A stretch of DNA of 64,000 nucleotides, from positions 248,001 through 312,000 of the forward strand of contig NZ_JACGUT010000084.1 in assembly GCF_014076845.1 (NCBI RefSeq), given 5' to 3'. Source of the DNA: Colwellia sp. MB3u-41 (GTDB taxonomy: Bacteria > Pseudomonadota > Gammaproteobacteria > Enterobacterales > Alteromonadaceae). The notes under the pieces are model-generated. The model did no database searches. It saw only the letters and a list, made by a program, of their open reading frames with translations, and was not told the DNA's origin. A program made the position numbers and the translations under genes. Position 1 is the stretch's first letter; every line of letters begins with the position of its first letter. This document shows positions 28,767 to 37,749 of this stretch, piece by piece.

Positions 28767-28973
28767 AAAAATGAGTGTGATTCCCTGTTGATCGTATTAT
28801 AGGAAATGTGAGCGTAATTACTTTGTTTTGAATCAAACTAATTGTTTTATTTGAATTTAAGCAAAAGACAACTGATGAATGTCATCAAAGAGGAAATTTG
28901 GATGTAATTAAATTGAAACGTTATCGAAGGATATCCCTACACAAAAAGTGACCTATCGAGGGAGCAAATTAAG

Positions 28974-29042
28974 CTGAAAAAATTGCTCGCGTTTCTTTAT
29001 ATTTTAACGACAACCTCAATACTAGCAGACAATTATTGTTAA
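28974..29042 (+). pseudogene. possible remnant of a secreted-protein gene
   Basis: Within the 313-bp gap 28767-29079 a frame reads LKKLLAFLYILTTTSILADN then a Cys and TAA. This looks like a complete signal peptide cut short. GGGAG precedes it at about nine bases, but the first codon is CTG. It could be the relic of a lost exported protein, or chance. Nothing else was seen in the gap. Confidence 0.25.
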
Positions 29043-29079
29043 CGCGTATTAGAGGTATTGATGAGTACGTTGCTTTATA

Positions 29080-30363
29080 TTAATTAAAGCGACTTATACA
29101 AAAAGGGCGAATATCGATATCGGTTTCTTTCTTGCTAACTAATTGGCCAATGATCTTACCCGTAATTGCGCCTTGGGTTAACCCCAAGTGCTGATGCCCT
29201 AAAGCAAAGTAGATATTTTCATGGTTTGGTGCTTGGCCAATAACAGGAAGTGAATCGGGCATTGAAGGTCTATGTCCCATCCACTTCGTTGTAGACTTTG
29301 CTTTTTGTGGGTTATATTTGGGTAAAATGTTAAGTACCTGTTCGGCATTTTTAAATAACATATCGGCTCGTTTCATGTTTGCGCTTTTATTCAGCCCGGC
29401 ATATTCAACAGTGCCTGCTAAACGTAAACCATGTGCCATTGGCGTTATAATAAATTTACGTTCAGCAGAAGCAACAGGACGCGACAATTTATGTACTTTC
29501 GTCCCTATCGGTAAATCTAAGCTGTAACCGCGCTCTGCTTCTATTGGTAAATGATATCCTAACGTCTTTAGAAGATTCTTCGACCATGCTCCACTAGCAA
29601 TAACAACCTGGTCAAATTGTAATGTCCCCTTTGTCGTGATGAGGCTTGCACCCACAGTGCTATGGTTAATGTCCAAAACATCATCTTGATAAAATACACA
29701 TCCCTTTTTAAACGCAAGTGCTGCAAGCTTTGTACAAATGGCGAAAGGGTCAACACTGTGTCCCACTTGGGTGAAATATAATGAACCATAAATATTTTCA
29801 CTCAAACAGGGCTCTAATAGCAAAGTCTGCTGGCGGTCGAGTAATAAAACGTCAATGCCTGCATTTTTATAACGTATCAATTGACGTTCAATTTTTTTAC
29901 TTGAACTTTTTTCAAAGACCAACAAGCTGCCTCTTAAAGTCAGTAAGTTTTCAGCTTCAGCTTCCTTTAAGAGTGGTTGGTAATAATTAATCGCATTTTT
30001 GTTAAGCGTTTTTAATGCTTCACTATTTGAGGCACGTTTACCGGGTAACATATTAATTATAAATTGACCAAACCAAGGCAGGGCTTTTGGTAAATAAATA
30101 GCAGATAAAGAAATAGGACCTAAAGGATTAAGGAGCAACTTAGGAAATTGCCATAGCAAGCTCGGCTCAGCCAAAGGAAATACTTGTTCTGTAGCAAAGT
30201 GTCCCGCGTTTGCTTTTGAGCAACCTTCACCAATACCTAATTTATCAATAAGGGTGACCTGAAAGCCCAATGACTGCAGTTCAAGTGCACAGTTAATACC
30301 AATAATGCCAGCACCAATTACGGCGATGTTTATTACTGAGTTATCTACTTTAATTATTGTCAT
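29080..30363 (-). CDS. FAD-dependent D-hydroxyproline/D-amino-acid dehydrogenase
   Basis: A DadA-family flavoenzyme of about 427 residues with an N-terminal Rossmann motif (VIGAGIIGIN) and a C-terminal GHQHLGLTQGAITGKIIGQL block. In this context it most likely oxidises cis-4-hydroxy-D-proline to pyrroline-4-hydroxy-2-carboxylate, feeding electrons to the respiratory chain. It is divergent from the other pathway genes and shares their control region. The frame opens at a GTG at 30372, but the ATG at 30363 has AAGTG at better spacing. General D-amino-acid oxidation is the alternative. Confidence 0.82.
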   Translation of the reverse strand: MTIIKVDNSVINIAVIGAGIIGINCALELQSLGFQVTLIDKLGIGEGCSKANAGHFATEQVFPLAEPSLLWQFPKLLLNPLGPISLSAIYLPKALPWFGQFIINMLPGKRASNSEALKTLNKNAINYYQPLLKEAEAENLLTLRGSLLVFEKSSSKKIERQLIRYKNAGIDVLLLDRQQTLLLEPCLSENIYGSLYFTQVGHSVDPFAICTKLAALAFKKGCVFYQDDVLDINHSTVGASLITTKGTLQFDQVVIASGAWSKNLLKTLGYHLPIEAERGYSLDLPIGTKVHKLSRPVASAERKFIITPMAHGLRLAGTVEYAGLNKSANMKRADMLFKNAEQVLNILPKYNPQKAKSTTKWMGHRPSMPDSLPVIGQAPNHENIYFALGHQHLGLTQGAITGKIIGQLVSKKETDIDIRPFCISRFN

Positions 30364-30400
30364 TTTTATCACTTAGAAAATTACACTTGTGGAATATTAG

Positions 30401-30416
30401 ATATTGTATACAATAT
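30401..30416. promoter_or_regulatory. candidate GntR operator, hydroxyproline genes
   Basis: ATATTGTATACAATAT is a perfect 16-bp palindrome in the divergent promoter region. The core TTGTATACAA has the form typical of FCD-type GntR operators, and such a regulator is encoded at the end of the cluster. It is placed to control both arms. Confidence 0.55.
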
Positions 30417-30527
30417 ACTTAAATTGATCCACTGATACTCTGTATATTCTAAAAGCCAGCTTTACGCTCTTTTGAAGCAGAGTATTGTCAGCAATAAGTA
30501 AAGAAACTTGTAAAGTAGCGAGCAAAA

Positions 30528-31448
30528 ATGATGAAAAAAATTAATTGGCAAGGTGTATATCCAGCAGTAACAACACAATATTTTGACGATATGTCGATTA
30601 ACTTTGAAGCGACTAAGAATATGGTTGATAGTTTAATTAAAGAAGGTGTTCACGGTATTATCGCGTTAGGCACCGTTGGCGAAAATTGTTCGCACACCCA
30701 AACTGAAAAGCGTGAAATCCTTGAGGCGGTCAAAAGTATTGTTGCGGGTCGAGTGCCAGTACTTTCTGGCGTTGCTGAAACAACAACAAAATTTGCTATT
30801 GAATATTGTCAAATGTGTGAAGAAGTGGGCATTGACGGACTCATGGTACTTCCGGGAATGGTATATCGTTCGAGCGAACGCGAAGCCATTCATCACTATC
30901 AGCAAATTGCCCGTAATTGTGGTTTACCTCTGATGATTTACAACAATCCTATTACTTACGGCGTAGATGTTTCTATAGAAGGTATGGCGGTTTTAGCCAA
31001 TGAGCCAACGATTGTTTCTGTAAAAGAAGCGACAGAAGATACTCGCCGTATTTCTGAATTATATGCTGAATTTGATGATCGTTTTATCGTGTTCGGTGGT
31101 GTTGATGATATTGCCCTTGAAAGCTTAATGCTTGGCTGTACGGGTTGGATCTCTGGTTTAACTAACGTTTTTCCACAAGAATCTGTTGCTATATATAAGT
31201 TAGCACAACAAGGTCGCTATAAAGAGGCGTTAGAAATTTGGCGTTGGTTCCTGCCATTATTGCGCTTAGACACAATACCAACACTTGTTCAATGTATTAA
31301 ATTTTGCGAGCAACTAGCCGGACGTGGCAGTGAAGTTGTTCGTGCACCTCGTTTACCGCTTGCGGGTGAAGAGCGAGCAAGAGTTGAGAAATTATACAAC
31401 GATGCATTAGCAACGCGACTTGATTTATCAACGTTTAATCTAGATTAA
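30528..31448 (+). CDS. DapA-family pyrroline-4-hydroxy-2-carboxylate deaminase
   Basis: A 306-residue TIM-barrel lyase of the dihydrodipicolinate synthase superfamily. The Schiff-base Lys is in VSVKEAT and the Tyr in MIYNNPITYG; GTVGENCSHT forms the substrate loop. In trans-4-hydroxyproline breakdown a member of this family deaminates pyrroline-4-hydroxy-2-carboxylate to 2-oxoglutarate semialdehyde. The assignment rests on its place between the D-amino-acid dehydrogenase, the epimerase and the semialdehyde dehydrogenase. Two adjacent Met codons leave the start uncertain by one residue. Confidence 0.85.
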   Translation: MMKKINWQGVYPAVTTQYFDDMSINFEATKNMVDSLIKEGVHGIIALGTVGENCSHTQTEKREILEAVKSIVAGRVPVLSGVAETTTKFAIEYCQMCEEVGIDGLMVLPGMVYRSSEREAIHHYQQIARNCGLPLMIYNNPITYGVDVSIEGMAVLANEPTIVSVKEATEDTRRISELYAEFDDRFIVFGGVDDIALESLMLGCTGWISGLTNVFPQESVAIYKLAQQGRYKEALEIWRWFLPLLRLDTIPTLVQCIKFCEQLAGRGSEVVRAPRLPLAGEERARVEKLYNDALATRLDLSTFNLD

Positions 31449-31562
31449 TCGTCTTTAATTGTTAAGGCTAGAGCCTCACTGACAAGCCCTATACTTGAAC
31501 GTGGGGTTTTGGCCTTACAATTTATATAAAACTTATAGCACAAACACAAAGGTAAAAAAAAG

Positions 31563-32609
31563 ATGATCAAAGGCACCTTTTTTTGTATCGACGCCCATGC
31601 CTGCGGTAACCCTGTTCGGTTAGTTACTAGCGGTCACCCAGATTTAAAAGGGTTAACCATGAGTGAAAAGCGACAAGATTTTTTAGAAAATCACGACTGG
31701 ATACGGAAAAGTTTAATGTTCGAGCCTCGTGGTCACGACATGATGTCAGGTTCATTTCTTTATCCGCCCTGTAGTGAAAATGCGGATGCCAGTATTTTGT
31801 TTATTGAAACATCAGGTTGCTTACCTATGTGTGGTCACGGCACTATTGGCACCGTTACTGCGGCCATTGAGAATGGTTTAATCACACCTAAGCAGAAAGG
31901 TAAATTAACGTTAGATGTGCCTGCAGGGCAGATTAAAGTTGAATACACGCAAAAAAATTTGAAGGTGAGCAATGGCGTTACTGCTGTAAAAATTTATAAC
32001 GTTGCTGCTTATTTAGCACATCAACATATTGAGCTTATTATTGAAGGTTTAGGACGCTTAATTGTCGATGTCTCTTATGGTGGCAATTATTATGTGATTG
32101 TTGAACCTCAAGAAAATTTCCCCGGTATTGACCAATGGAGTTCAAATGAAATTCTTCATTGGAGCCCAATCGTTCGAGCGGCAGCTAGTGAAACCGTATT
32201 TTGTGTGCATCCAGAAGACGCGAGCGTTAATGGTGTGACGCATGTGCTGTGGACAGGGAAACCGAAGCATCATAATTCAAATGGTGCCAATGCGGTATTT
32301 TATGGCGATAAGGCAATAGATAGATCACCTTGTGGAACGGGTACCAGTGCACGTATGGCTCAGCTTTTTGCGAAAGGTAAGCTTAGCTTAGGTGATACCT
32401 TTATCCATGAAAGCTATATCGGTAGTCAGTTTGTTGGAAAAATTGAACAAGTGGTTACCCTTAATTGTGATAGAGGAAATCCTGCAGGGATAAATGGAAA
32501 AATAAAAGCGATAAAGCCTAGCATTGAAGGCTGGGCAAAAGTTTTTGGAAAAAACTGTATCACTATTGATGATGATGACCCTTATGCATTCGGTTTCGCT
32601 GTTACCTAA
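31563..32609 (+). CDS. 4-hydroxyproline 2-epimerase
   Basis: A 348-residue proline-racemase-family enzyme. Both catalytic cysteines are present: MCGHGTIG in the N-terminal half and SPCGTGTSARMA in the C-terminal half. Two Cys mark epimerases or racemases, whereas trans-3-hydroxyproline dehydratases have Thr at one site. It should convert trans-4-hydroxy-L-proline to cis-4-hydroxy-D-proline, the first step of the pathway. AAAGGT precedes the ATG. Proline racemase is unlikely given the neighbours. Confidence 0.88.
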   Translation: MIKGTFFCIDAHACGNPVRLVTSGHPDLKGLTMSEKRQDFLENHDWIRKSLMFEPRGHDMMSGSFLYPPCSENADASILFIETSGCLPMCGHGTIGTVTAAIENGLITPKQKGKLTLDVPAGQIKVEYTQKNLKVSNGVTAVKIYNVAAYLAHQHIELIIEGLGRLIVDVSYGGNYYVIVEPQENFPGIDQWSSNEILHWSPIVRAAASETVFCVHPEDASVNGVTHVLWTGKPKHHNSNGANAVFYGDKAIDRSPCGTGTSARMAQLFAKGKLSLGDTFIHESYIGSQFVGKIEQVVTLNCDRGNPAGINGKIKAIKPSIEGWAKVFGKNCITIDDDDPYAFGFAVT

Positions 32610-32651
32610 TTCGATTGATAAAAATTAAAATACAAATTTAAGTAGGAGTGA

Positions 32652-34187
32652 ATGATGAATATATCCGGAAAAAATTTAATCGCGGGCGAATGGTCAGGCG
32701 ATACAAGCAATGGTTTCTCTGCAATGAATGCTATTACTAATCAAACAATGCATGAAAAGTTTGCTGATGCTAGTGAACAAGAAATTGAACAAGCCATTAG
32801 TAAAGCCAATCAAGCCTTTGTGTCTTATAGCCACTTAAGTGCAGAAAAAAGAGCTGTTTTCTTACGCACAATAGGTGAACAAATTCTTGCACTTGGTGAT
32901 GATTTAGTTGACATCGCTTGTGCTGAAACAGGCTTACCTGCTATGCGTATTCAAGGCGAGCGAGGTCGTACTATAGGTCAACTAGGGCTGTTTGCTGATT
33001 TACTTGAAAGTGGTGAATATCAGCCGGTGGTAGATTTAGCTGATGAAAATCGTACACCTTTACCAAAATCAGACACGCGTTTAGGTTACTTACCATTGGG
33101 TGCTGTAGCAGTATTTGCGGCGAGCAACTTTCCATTGGCTTTCTCTACGGCTGGTGGCGATACCGCTTCTGCATTAGCAGCAGGCTGCCCAGTCATCATG
33201 AAGGCTCATGCAGCGCACCCAGGTACCGCTGAACTTGTGGCACAAGCGATCAGTAAAGCGATTAAAATATGTGGCATAGATGCTGGCGTATTTTCATTGA
33301 TCCAAGGGAAGAACTACGCGATCTCTCGCCAAATAGTTACGCATCCGTTAATTAAGGCCGTCGGTTTTACTGGCTCTGAACGTGTTGGGATGATTTTACA
33401 ACGTCAAATTAATGAACGGGCTGAGCCAATTCCATTTTATGGTGAGCTTGGTAGTGTCAATCCACAATTTATTTTAGAAGATAAATTAGCTAACGCAGCA
33501 ACGGAACTTGCACAAGCGCTGGTTGCATCATTAATGATGGCACAAGGACAATTTTGCACTAGCCCGGGGATTTGGGCTTATGTGACGGATGAAAATACCC
33601 CAACATTTGAAAAGTCGGCGGCACAAGCGATCAGTGAAACAAAAGCCGGGGTTATGTTAACGCCAGCAATCGCAGCGTCATATAATCATACTGTCAGTCA
33701 ATGGCAAAGCCTCACGGGTGTTGAATGTTTAGCACAAGGCCAAGTGGCAGAACCCGAGCAAGCGCACTTTTGTCGTGCGGTATTATTCGCTACCGATTTA
33801 ACCACCTTTAAAGCTAATCAAACATTACATGAAGAAGTTTTTGGGTCATCAGCGCTTATTGTACGCTGTAAAAACCACGGTGAATTGATGGAATTTATTT
33901 CTCTATTAAAAGGTAACCTAACCGCCAGTATTCATGCAAATGAAAAAGATTTACACGTAGCACAACGCGTTGCTTTAGCCGCTGTTCATAAAGTGGGGCG
34001 TTTAATTTATAATCAAATGCCTACGGGTGTTGAAGTTTGTGCCGCTATGAATCACGGCGGACCATTCCCTGCCTCAACTCAAATAAGAACGACATCGGTG
34101 GGAAGCGAAGCGATTAAACGCTTTCAACGCCCTATTTGCTATCAAAATATGCCCAATGAGCTCTTACCTGCGTTATTGAAAAGGTAA
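32652..34187 (+). CDS. 2-oxoglutarate semialdehyde dehydrogenase (NADP+-type)
   Basis: A 511-residue aldehyde dehydrogenase. The catalytic Cys is in GQFCTSPG and the general-base Glu in GELGSVNPQF; SNFPLAFSTAGGDTASALAAG matches the cofactor region of the 2,5-dioxovalerate dehydrogenase group. It would oxidise 2-oxoglutarate semialdehyde to 2-oxoglutarate, the last step of hydroxyproline degradation, delivering carbon to the TCA cycle. GGAGTG precedes the ATG pair at 32652/32655. A strong terminator follows. Confidence 0.92.
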   Translation: MMNISGKNLIAGEWSGDTSNGFSAMNAITNQTMHEKFADASEQEIEQAISKANQAFVSYSHLSAEKRAVFLRTIGEQILALGDDLVDIACAETGLPAMRIQGERGRTIGQLGLFADLLESGEYQPVVDLADENRTPLPKSDTRLGYLPLGAVAVFAASNFPLAFSTAGGDTASALAAGCPVIMKAHAAHPGTAELVAQAISKAIKICGIDAGVFSLIQGKNYAISRQIVTHPLIKAVGFTGSERVGMILQRQINERAEPIPFYGELGSVNPQFILEDKLANAATELAQALVASLMMAQGQFCTSPGIWAYVTDENTPTFEKSAAQAISETKAGVMLTPAIAASYNHTVSQWQSLTGVECLAQGQVAEPEQAHFCRAVLFATDLTTFKANQTLHEEVFGSSALIVRCKNHGELMEFISLLKGNLTASIHANEKDLHVAQRVALAAVHKVGRLIYNQMPTGVEVCAAMNHGGPFPASTQIRTTSVGSEAIKRFQRPICYQNMPNELLPALLKR

Positions 34188-34223
34188 GCTTTTAAAGTTA
34201 TAACTTTCATTGATAATAAGAAT

Positions 34224-34255
34224 AAGCGGCTAATGTTTATTAGCCGCTTTTTTTT
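34224..34255 (+). terminator. terminator of the hydroxyproline catabolic genes
   Basis: Perfect 11-bp arms AAGCGGCTAAT / ATTAGCCGCTT, loop GTTT, eight T residues. Confidence 0.92.
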
Positions 34256-34303
34256 AGCTGATAAACCCTTATAATGTCAGCACACTTTCAAGAGAAGTAC
34301 TTT

Positions 34304-34972
34304 ATGACCATTGTTTACAAAACCCGAACTCAGTTAGTTGTTGAAACCCTTAGAGAGAAAATTCTAAGTGGCGAAATTCAAGCAGGTCAACCTTTACGCC
34401 AAGCGGCATTAGCAGAAGAATTAAATGTTAGTCGTATACCGGTACGTGAAGCGCTATTGCAACTGGAAGCTGAAGGTTTGGTTTCTTTTGAACCGCACAA
34501 AGGTGCTACAGCGACTGAGCTGAATGCGAGTCAGGTCGATGAACTATTTGAATTAAGAGCTATGCTCGAAGGTGATTTATTAGCCTCATCAATTCCTAAT
34601 CTTAGTAATGAAAAGTTAGCAGAAGCTACTGATATTTTGGCAAAATTAGATAAAGCGCTCGGCAAAGAAAATGCGGCTAATACTTGGAGTGAATTAAATT
34701 CTGATTACCATAATTGTTTATATTCAGGGGCTAATCGTCCGCAAACTCAAGATTTAGTCAATACCCTAAATAAAAATGCTGACCGTTATATTCGCATGCA
34801 CTTATTATGGGCAGGCGGTATTTCAAAAGCAGAATCAGAGCACAATGAACTACTCGATTTATGTAAAGCCCGCAACGTTGAAAAGTCTGTGGCTTTGTTG
34901 AAGCAACATATTTTAGGTTCTCGTGATGAAATAAAAGCTTTTCTTTGTGCACGTGAACTCGCAGAGGGATGA
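34304..34972 (+). CDS. GntR-family (FCD) transcriptional regulator
   Basis: About 222 residues: N-terminal GntR winged helix (LREKILSGEIQAGQPLRQ, LAEELNVSRIPVREALLQLEAEGLV) and a C-terminal all-helical FCD ligand domain with metal-binding-type residues (ELRAMLE; SDYH; SEHNELL). It probably represses the hydroxyproline genes until an intermediate binds. The ATG at 34304 follows AGAGAAG; the earlier ATG at 34274 overlaps a TATAAT element and lacks a ribosome site. The gene sits after the cluster terminator, so it has its own promoter. Confidence 0.88.
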   Translation: MTIVYKTRTQLVVETLREKILSGEIQAGQPLRQAALAEELNVSRIPVREALLQLEAEGLVSFEPHKGATATELNASQVDELFELRAMLEGDLLASSIPNLSNEKLAEATDILAKLDKALGKENAANTWSELNSDYHNCLYSGANRPQTQDLVNTLNKNADRYIRMHLLWAGGISKAESEHNELLDLCKARNVEKSVALLKQHILGSRDEIKAFLCARELAEG

Positions 34973-35164
34973 TTTTTACTTAAGCAAATCAAATAAGTAG
35001 TGGTGTTTATTGTTTTTACCTTTTATAGGCTTATAGCATAAACCTAACAGCTCTCCTTTTGGTTATTCTTTTTGGTTATATTAAAGCTTTTTCTTATATG
35101 GAAACTGTTTGCCGACTATGGCATTATTCTTAACATTATATTGTTATGAAAGTCGGTAAACACC

Positions 35165-36064
35165 ATGAACTTAACTCACTTACAAAAGCTTGAAGCTGAA
35201 TCTATTCACATAATGCGAGAAGTCGCCGCTGAGTTTGACAACCCTGTCATGCTTTATTCAGTTGGTAAAGACTCTGCGGTTTTACTCCATTTAGCCCGTA
35301 AAGCTTTTGCTCCGGGTAAAATTCCTTTCCCATTATTACACGTAGATACTGGTTGGAAATTCAAAGAAATGATCGCATTTCGTGATGAAATGGCGAAAGA
35401 GCATGGCTTTGAATTACTTGTTCATAAAAATCCTGAAGGTGTTGCAATGGGTGTGGGGCCATTTACGCATGGCAGTGCAAAACATACCGACATCATGAAA
35501 ACGCAAGGTTTAAAGCAAGCGCTTAACCAATATGGATTTGATGCCGCTTTTGGTGGAGCACGTCGCGATGAAGAAAAATCTCGCGCTAAAGAACGTGTTT
35601 ACTCATTTCGTGATAAAAATCATCGCTGGGATCCAAAAAGCCAACGTCCAGAATTATGGAATGTTTATAACGGCAAAGTAAACAAAGGTGAAAGCATTCG
35701 TGTCTTTCCATTATCTAATTGGACAGAGCTTGATATTTGGCAATATATCTACCTTGAAGGTATTAAAATTGTGCCACTTTATTTAGCTGAGAAACGCCCT
35801 GTCGTTGAACGTGACGGTACCTTGATCATGGTTGACGACGACCGTATGCCGATTGAAGACGGCGAAGAAGTAATGATGAAAAGTGTTCGTTTTAGAACGC
35901 TTGGTTGTTACCCATTAACAGGCGCGGTTGAATCAACGGCGACGACGTTACCAGAAATTATTCAAGAAATGTTATTAACCAAGACGTCTGAACGTCAAGG
36001 CCGAGTGATCGACCACGATTCATCAGGCTCTATGGAAAAGAAAAAAATGGAAGGTTATTTTTAA
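35165..36064 (+). CDS. cysD: sulfate adenylyltransferase subunit 2
   Basis: Catalytic ATP-pyrophosphatase-type subunit (299 residues) that joins sulfate to ATP, giving adenosine phosphosulfate, the first step of assimilation. Landmarks: [17 protein letters not shown] (PP-loop), [27 protein letters not shown] and GCYPLTGA. It works with CysN, encoded 85 bp downstream. Confidence 0.97.
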   Translation: MNLTHLQKLEAESIHIMREVAAEFDNPVMLYSVGKDSAVLLHLARKAFAPGKIPFPLLHVDTGWKFKEMIAFRDEMAKEHGFELLVHKNPEGVAMGVGPFTHGSAKHTDIMKTQGLKQALNQYGFDAAFGGARRDEEKSRAKERVYSFRDKNHRWDPKSQRPELWNVYNGKVNKGESIRVFPLSNWTELDIWQYIYLEGIKIVPLYLAEKRPVVERDGTLIMVDDDRMPIEDGEEVMMKSVRFRTLGCYPLTGAVESTATTLPEIIQEMLLTKTSERQGRVIDHDSSGSMEKKKMEGYF

Positions 36065-36149
36065 GCCAACTTATACAACCTTTTTCACAACATTTTAAAT
36101 TTGCTTGTCAGTAATATAAGCAATAAAACAGAATTTTATAGGAAGAACC

Positions 36150-37571
36150 ATGAGTCAACAAACAGACTTCGCCGAAACTGATTTATTAGAAACCGATATT
36201 GAGTCGTATTTAAAAAAACATGAAAACAAAGAAATGTTACGTTTTTTTACTTGTGGCAGTGTTGACGACGGAAAAAGCACGCTAATTGGCCGTTTACTGC
36301 ATGACTCAAAAATGATCTTTGAAGATCAACTTGCAGCGATTGAAAACGACAGTAAAAAATCAGGTACTACCGGTGAAGCAATCGACTTAGCCTTACTTGT
36401 TGATGGCTTACAATCTGAACGCGAGCAGGGCATTACCATTGATGTGGCTTATCGATACTTCGCTACCGAAAAGCGTAAATTCATTATTGCAGATACTCCT
36501 GGCCATGAACAATATACGCGTAATATGGCAACAGGTGCATCAACGTGTGATTTAGCCATTATTTTGATTGATGCCCGATATGGCGTACAAGTACAAACCC
36601 GTCGTCATTCATTTATTTGTTCACTACTTGGTGTTAAACACGTATTGGTTGCGGTCAATAAAATGGATTTGGTTGACTATAGTCAAGAGCGTTATCAAGC
36701 GATTAAAAAAGAATACCGTGAATTTGCTGACGAATTAAATTTTTCAGACGTCCGTTTTGTGCCTATTTCTGCGTTAAATGGTGATAACGTCGTCGAAGAA
36801 AGCGTTAATATGCCTTGGTATCCAGGCGCGACTTTAATGAAGTTATTAAATACGATTAATGTTGAACAAGACGACAGTTTCACTCAATTTAGATTCCAAG
36901 TTCAATATGTTAATCGTCCTAACTTAAACTTCCGCGGTTTTGCTGGCACCGTTGGCTCTGGACATATTCGCGTTGGTGATGCAATTGTTGCTCTACCGTC
37001 AGGTAAAGAAAGTACAGTTAAATCTATTGTCACGTTTGATGGTGAGTTTGAACGTGCTGATAAAGGACAAGCCGTTACATTAACACTGACCGATGAAATC
37101 GATATTAGTCGTGGCGAGCTCATCGTAAAGAAAGGCAGCTTACCTATTTCTAATAAGCAATTGAATGCTAATGTTGTTTGGATGCATGAAGATGAATTAG
37201 AAGTGGGTCGTGAATTTTATATTAAACACGGCAGTAAAATGACCACAGGTCATGCGATTAGTTTTGAACATAAGTTTGATGTCAATACCATGGAGCGATC
37301 GCCAACGTCACAACTGGCATTAAATGAAATTGGGTCAGTAAATTTTGAAGTTGCACAAGCATTACATTTTGATGCTTATGACGATAATAAATCGTCAGGT
37401 GCTTTCATTATTATTGACCGTTTAAGTAACTTAACCGTCGGCGCAGGTATGATCACTAAAGCGGTAGATGATGGGAATAAAGAAAATTACTCAGTTTTTG
37501 AACTTGAATTTAATACCTTGGTTCGTAAGCACTTTCCACACTGGGGCGCTCGAGATATCCTTAAAGGATAA
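36150..37571 (+). CDS. cysN: sulfate adenylyltransferase subunit 1 (GTPase)
   Basis: The 473-residue EF-Tu-like GTPase whose GTP hydrolysis drives APS formation by CysD. G1 is [10 protein letters not shown]3 is DTPGHEQ, G4 is NKMD; beta-barrel domains 2 and 3 follow. It is the single-domain form, not the CysN-CysC fusion: the APS kinase is a separate gene downstream. Confidence 0.97.
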   Translation: MSQQTDFAETDLLETDIESYLKKHENKEMLRFFTCGSVDDGKSTLIGRLLHDSKMIFEDQLAAIENDSKKSGTTGEAIDLALLVDGLQSEREQGITIDVAYRYFATEKRKFIIADTPGHEQYTRNMATGASTCDLAIILIDARYGVQVQTRRHSFICSLLGVKHVLVAVNKMDLVDYSQERYQAIKKEYREFADELNFSDVRFVPISALNGDNVVEESVNMPWYPGATLMKLLNTINVEQDDSFTQFRFQVQYVNRPNLNFRGFAGTVGSGHIRVGDAIVALPSGKESTVKSIVTFDGEFERADKGQAVTLTLTDEIDISRGELIVKKGSLPISNKQLNANVVWMHEDELEVGREFYIKHGSKMTTGHAISFEHKFDVNTMERSPTSQLALNEIGSVNFEVAQALHFDAYDDNKSSGAFIIIDRLSNLTVGAGMITKAVDDGNKENYSVFELEFNTLVRKHFPHWGARDILKG

Positions 37572-37629
37572 TTACGAGTAGTTCAATAAATAAACGATCA
37601 GCGGCCTAGTCATGTTGATACTGAAAAAC

Positions 37630-37654
37630 AGGTTTATTGTTTTGCAATAAACCT
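37630..37654 (+). terminator. hairpin after cysN
   Basis: 10-bp arms AGGTTTATTG / CAATAAACCT with a five-base loop in the cysN-permease gap. The following T content is modest, so read-through to the permease is possible. Confidence 0.45.
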
Positions 37655-37749
37655 TATTACTTGTCTTTGTATTGGTGAGTTCAGTATGGCGGTTTTAGTA
37701 TCCACATCTCGTGTTAATAACATAATAAGTTAATCAAAAAGGAAAGTAT

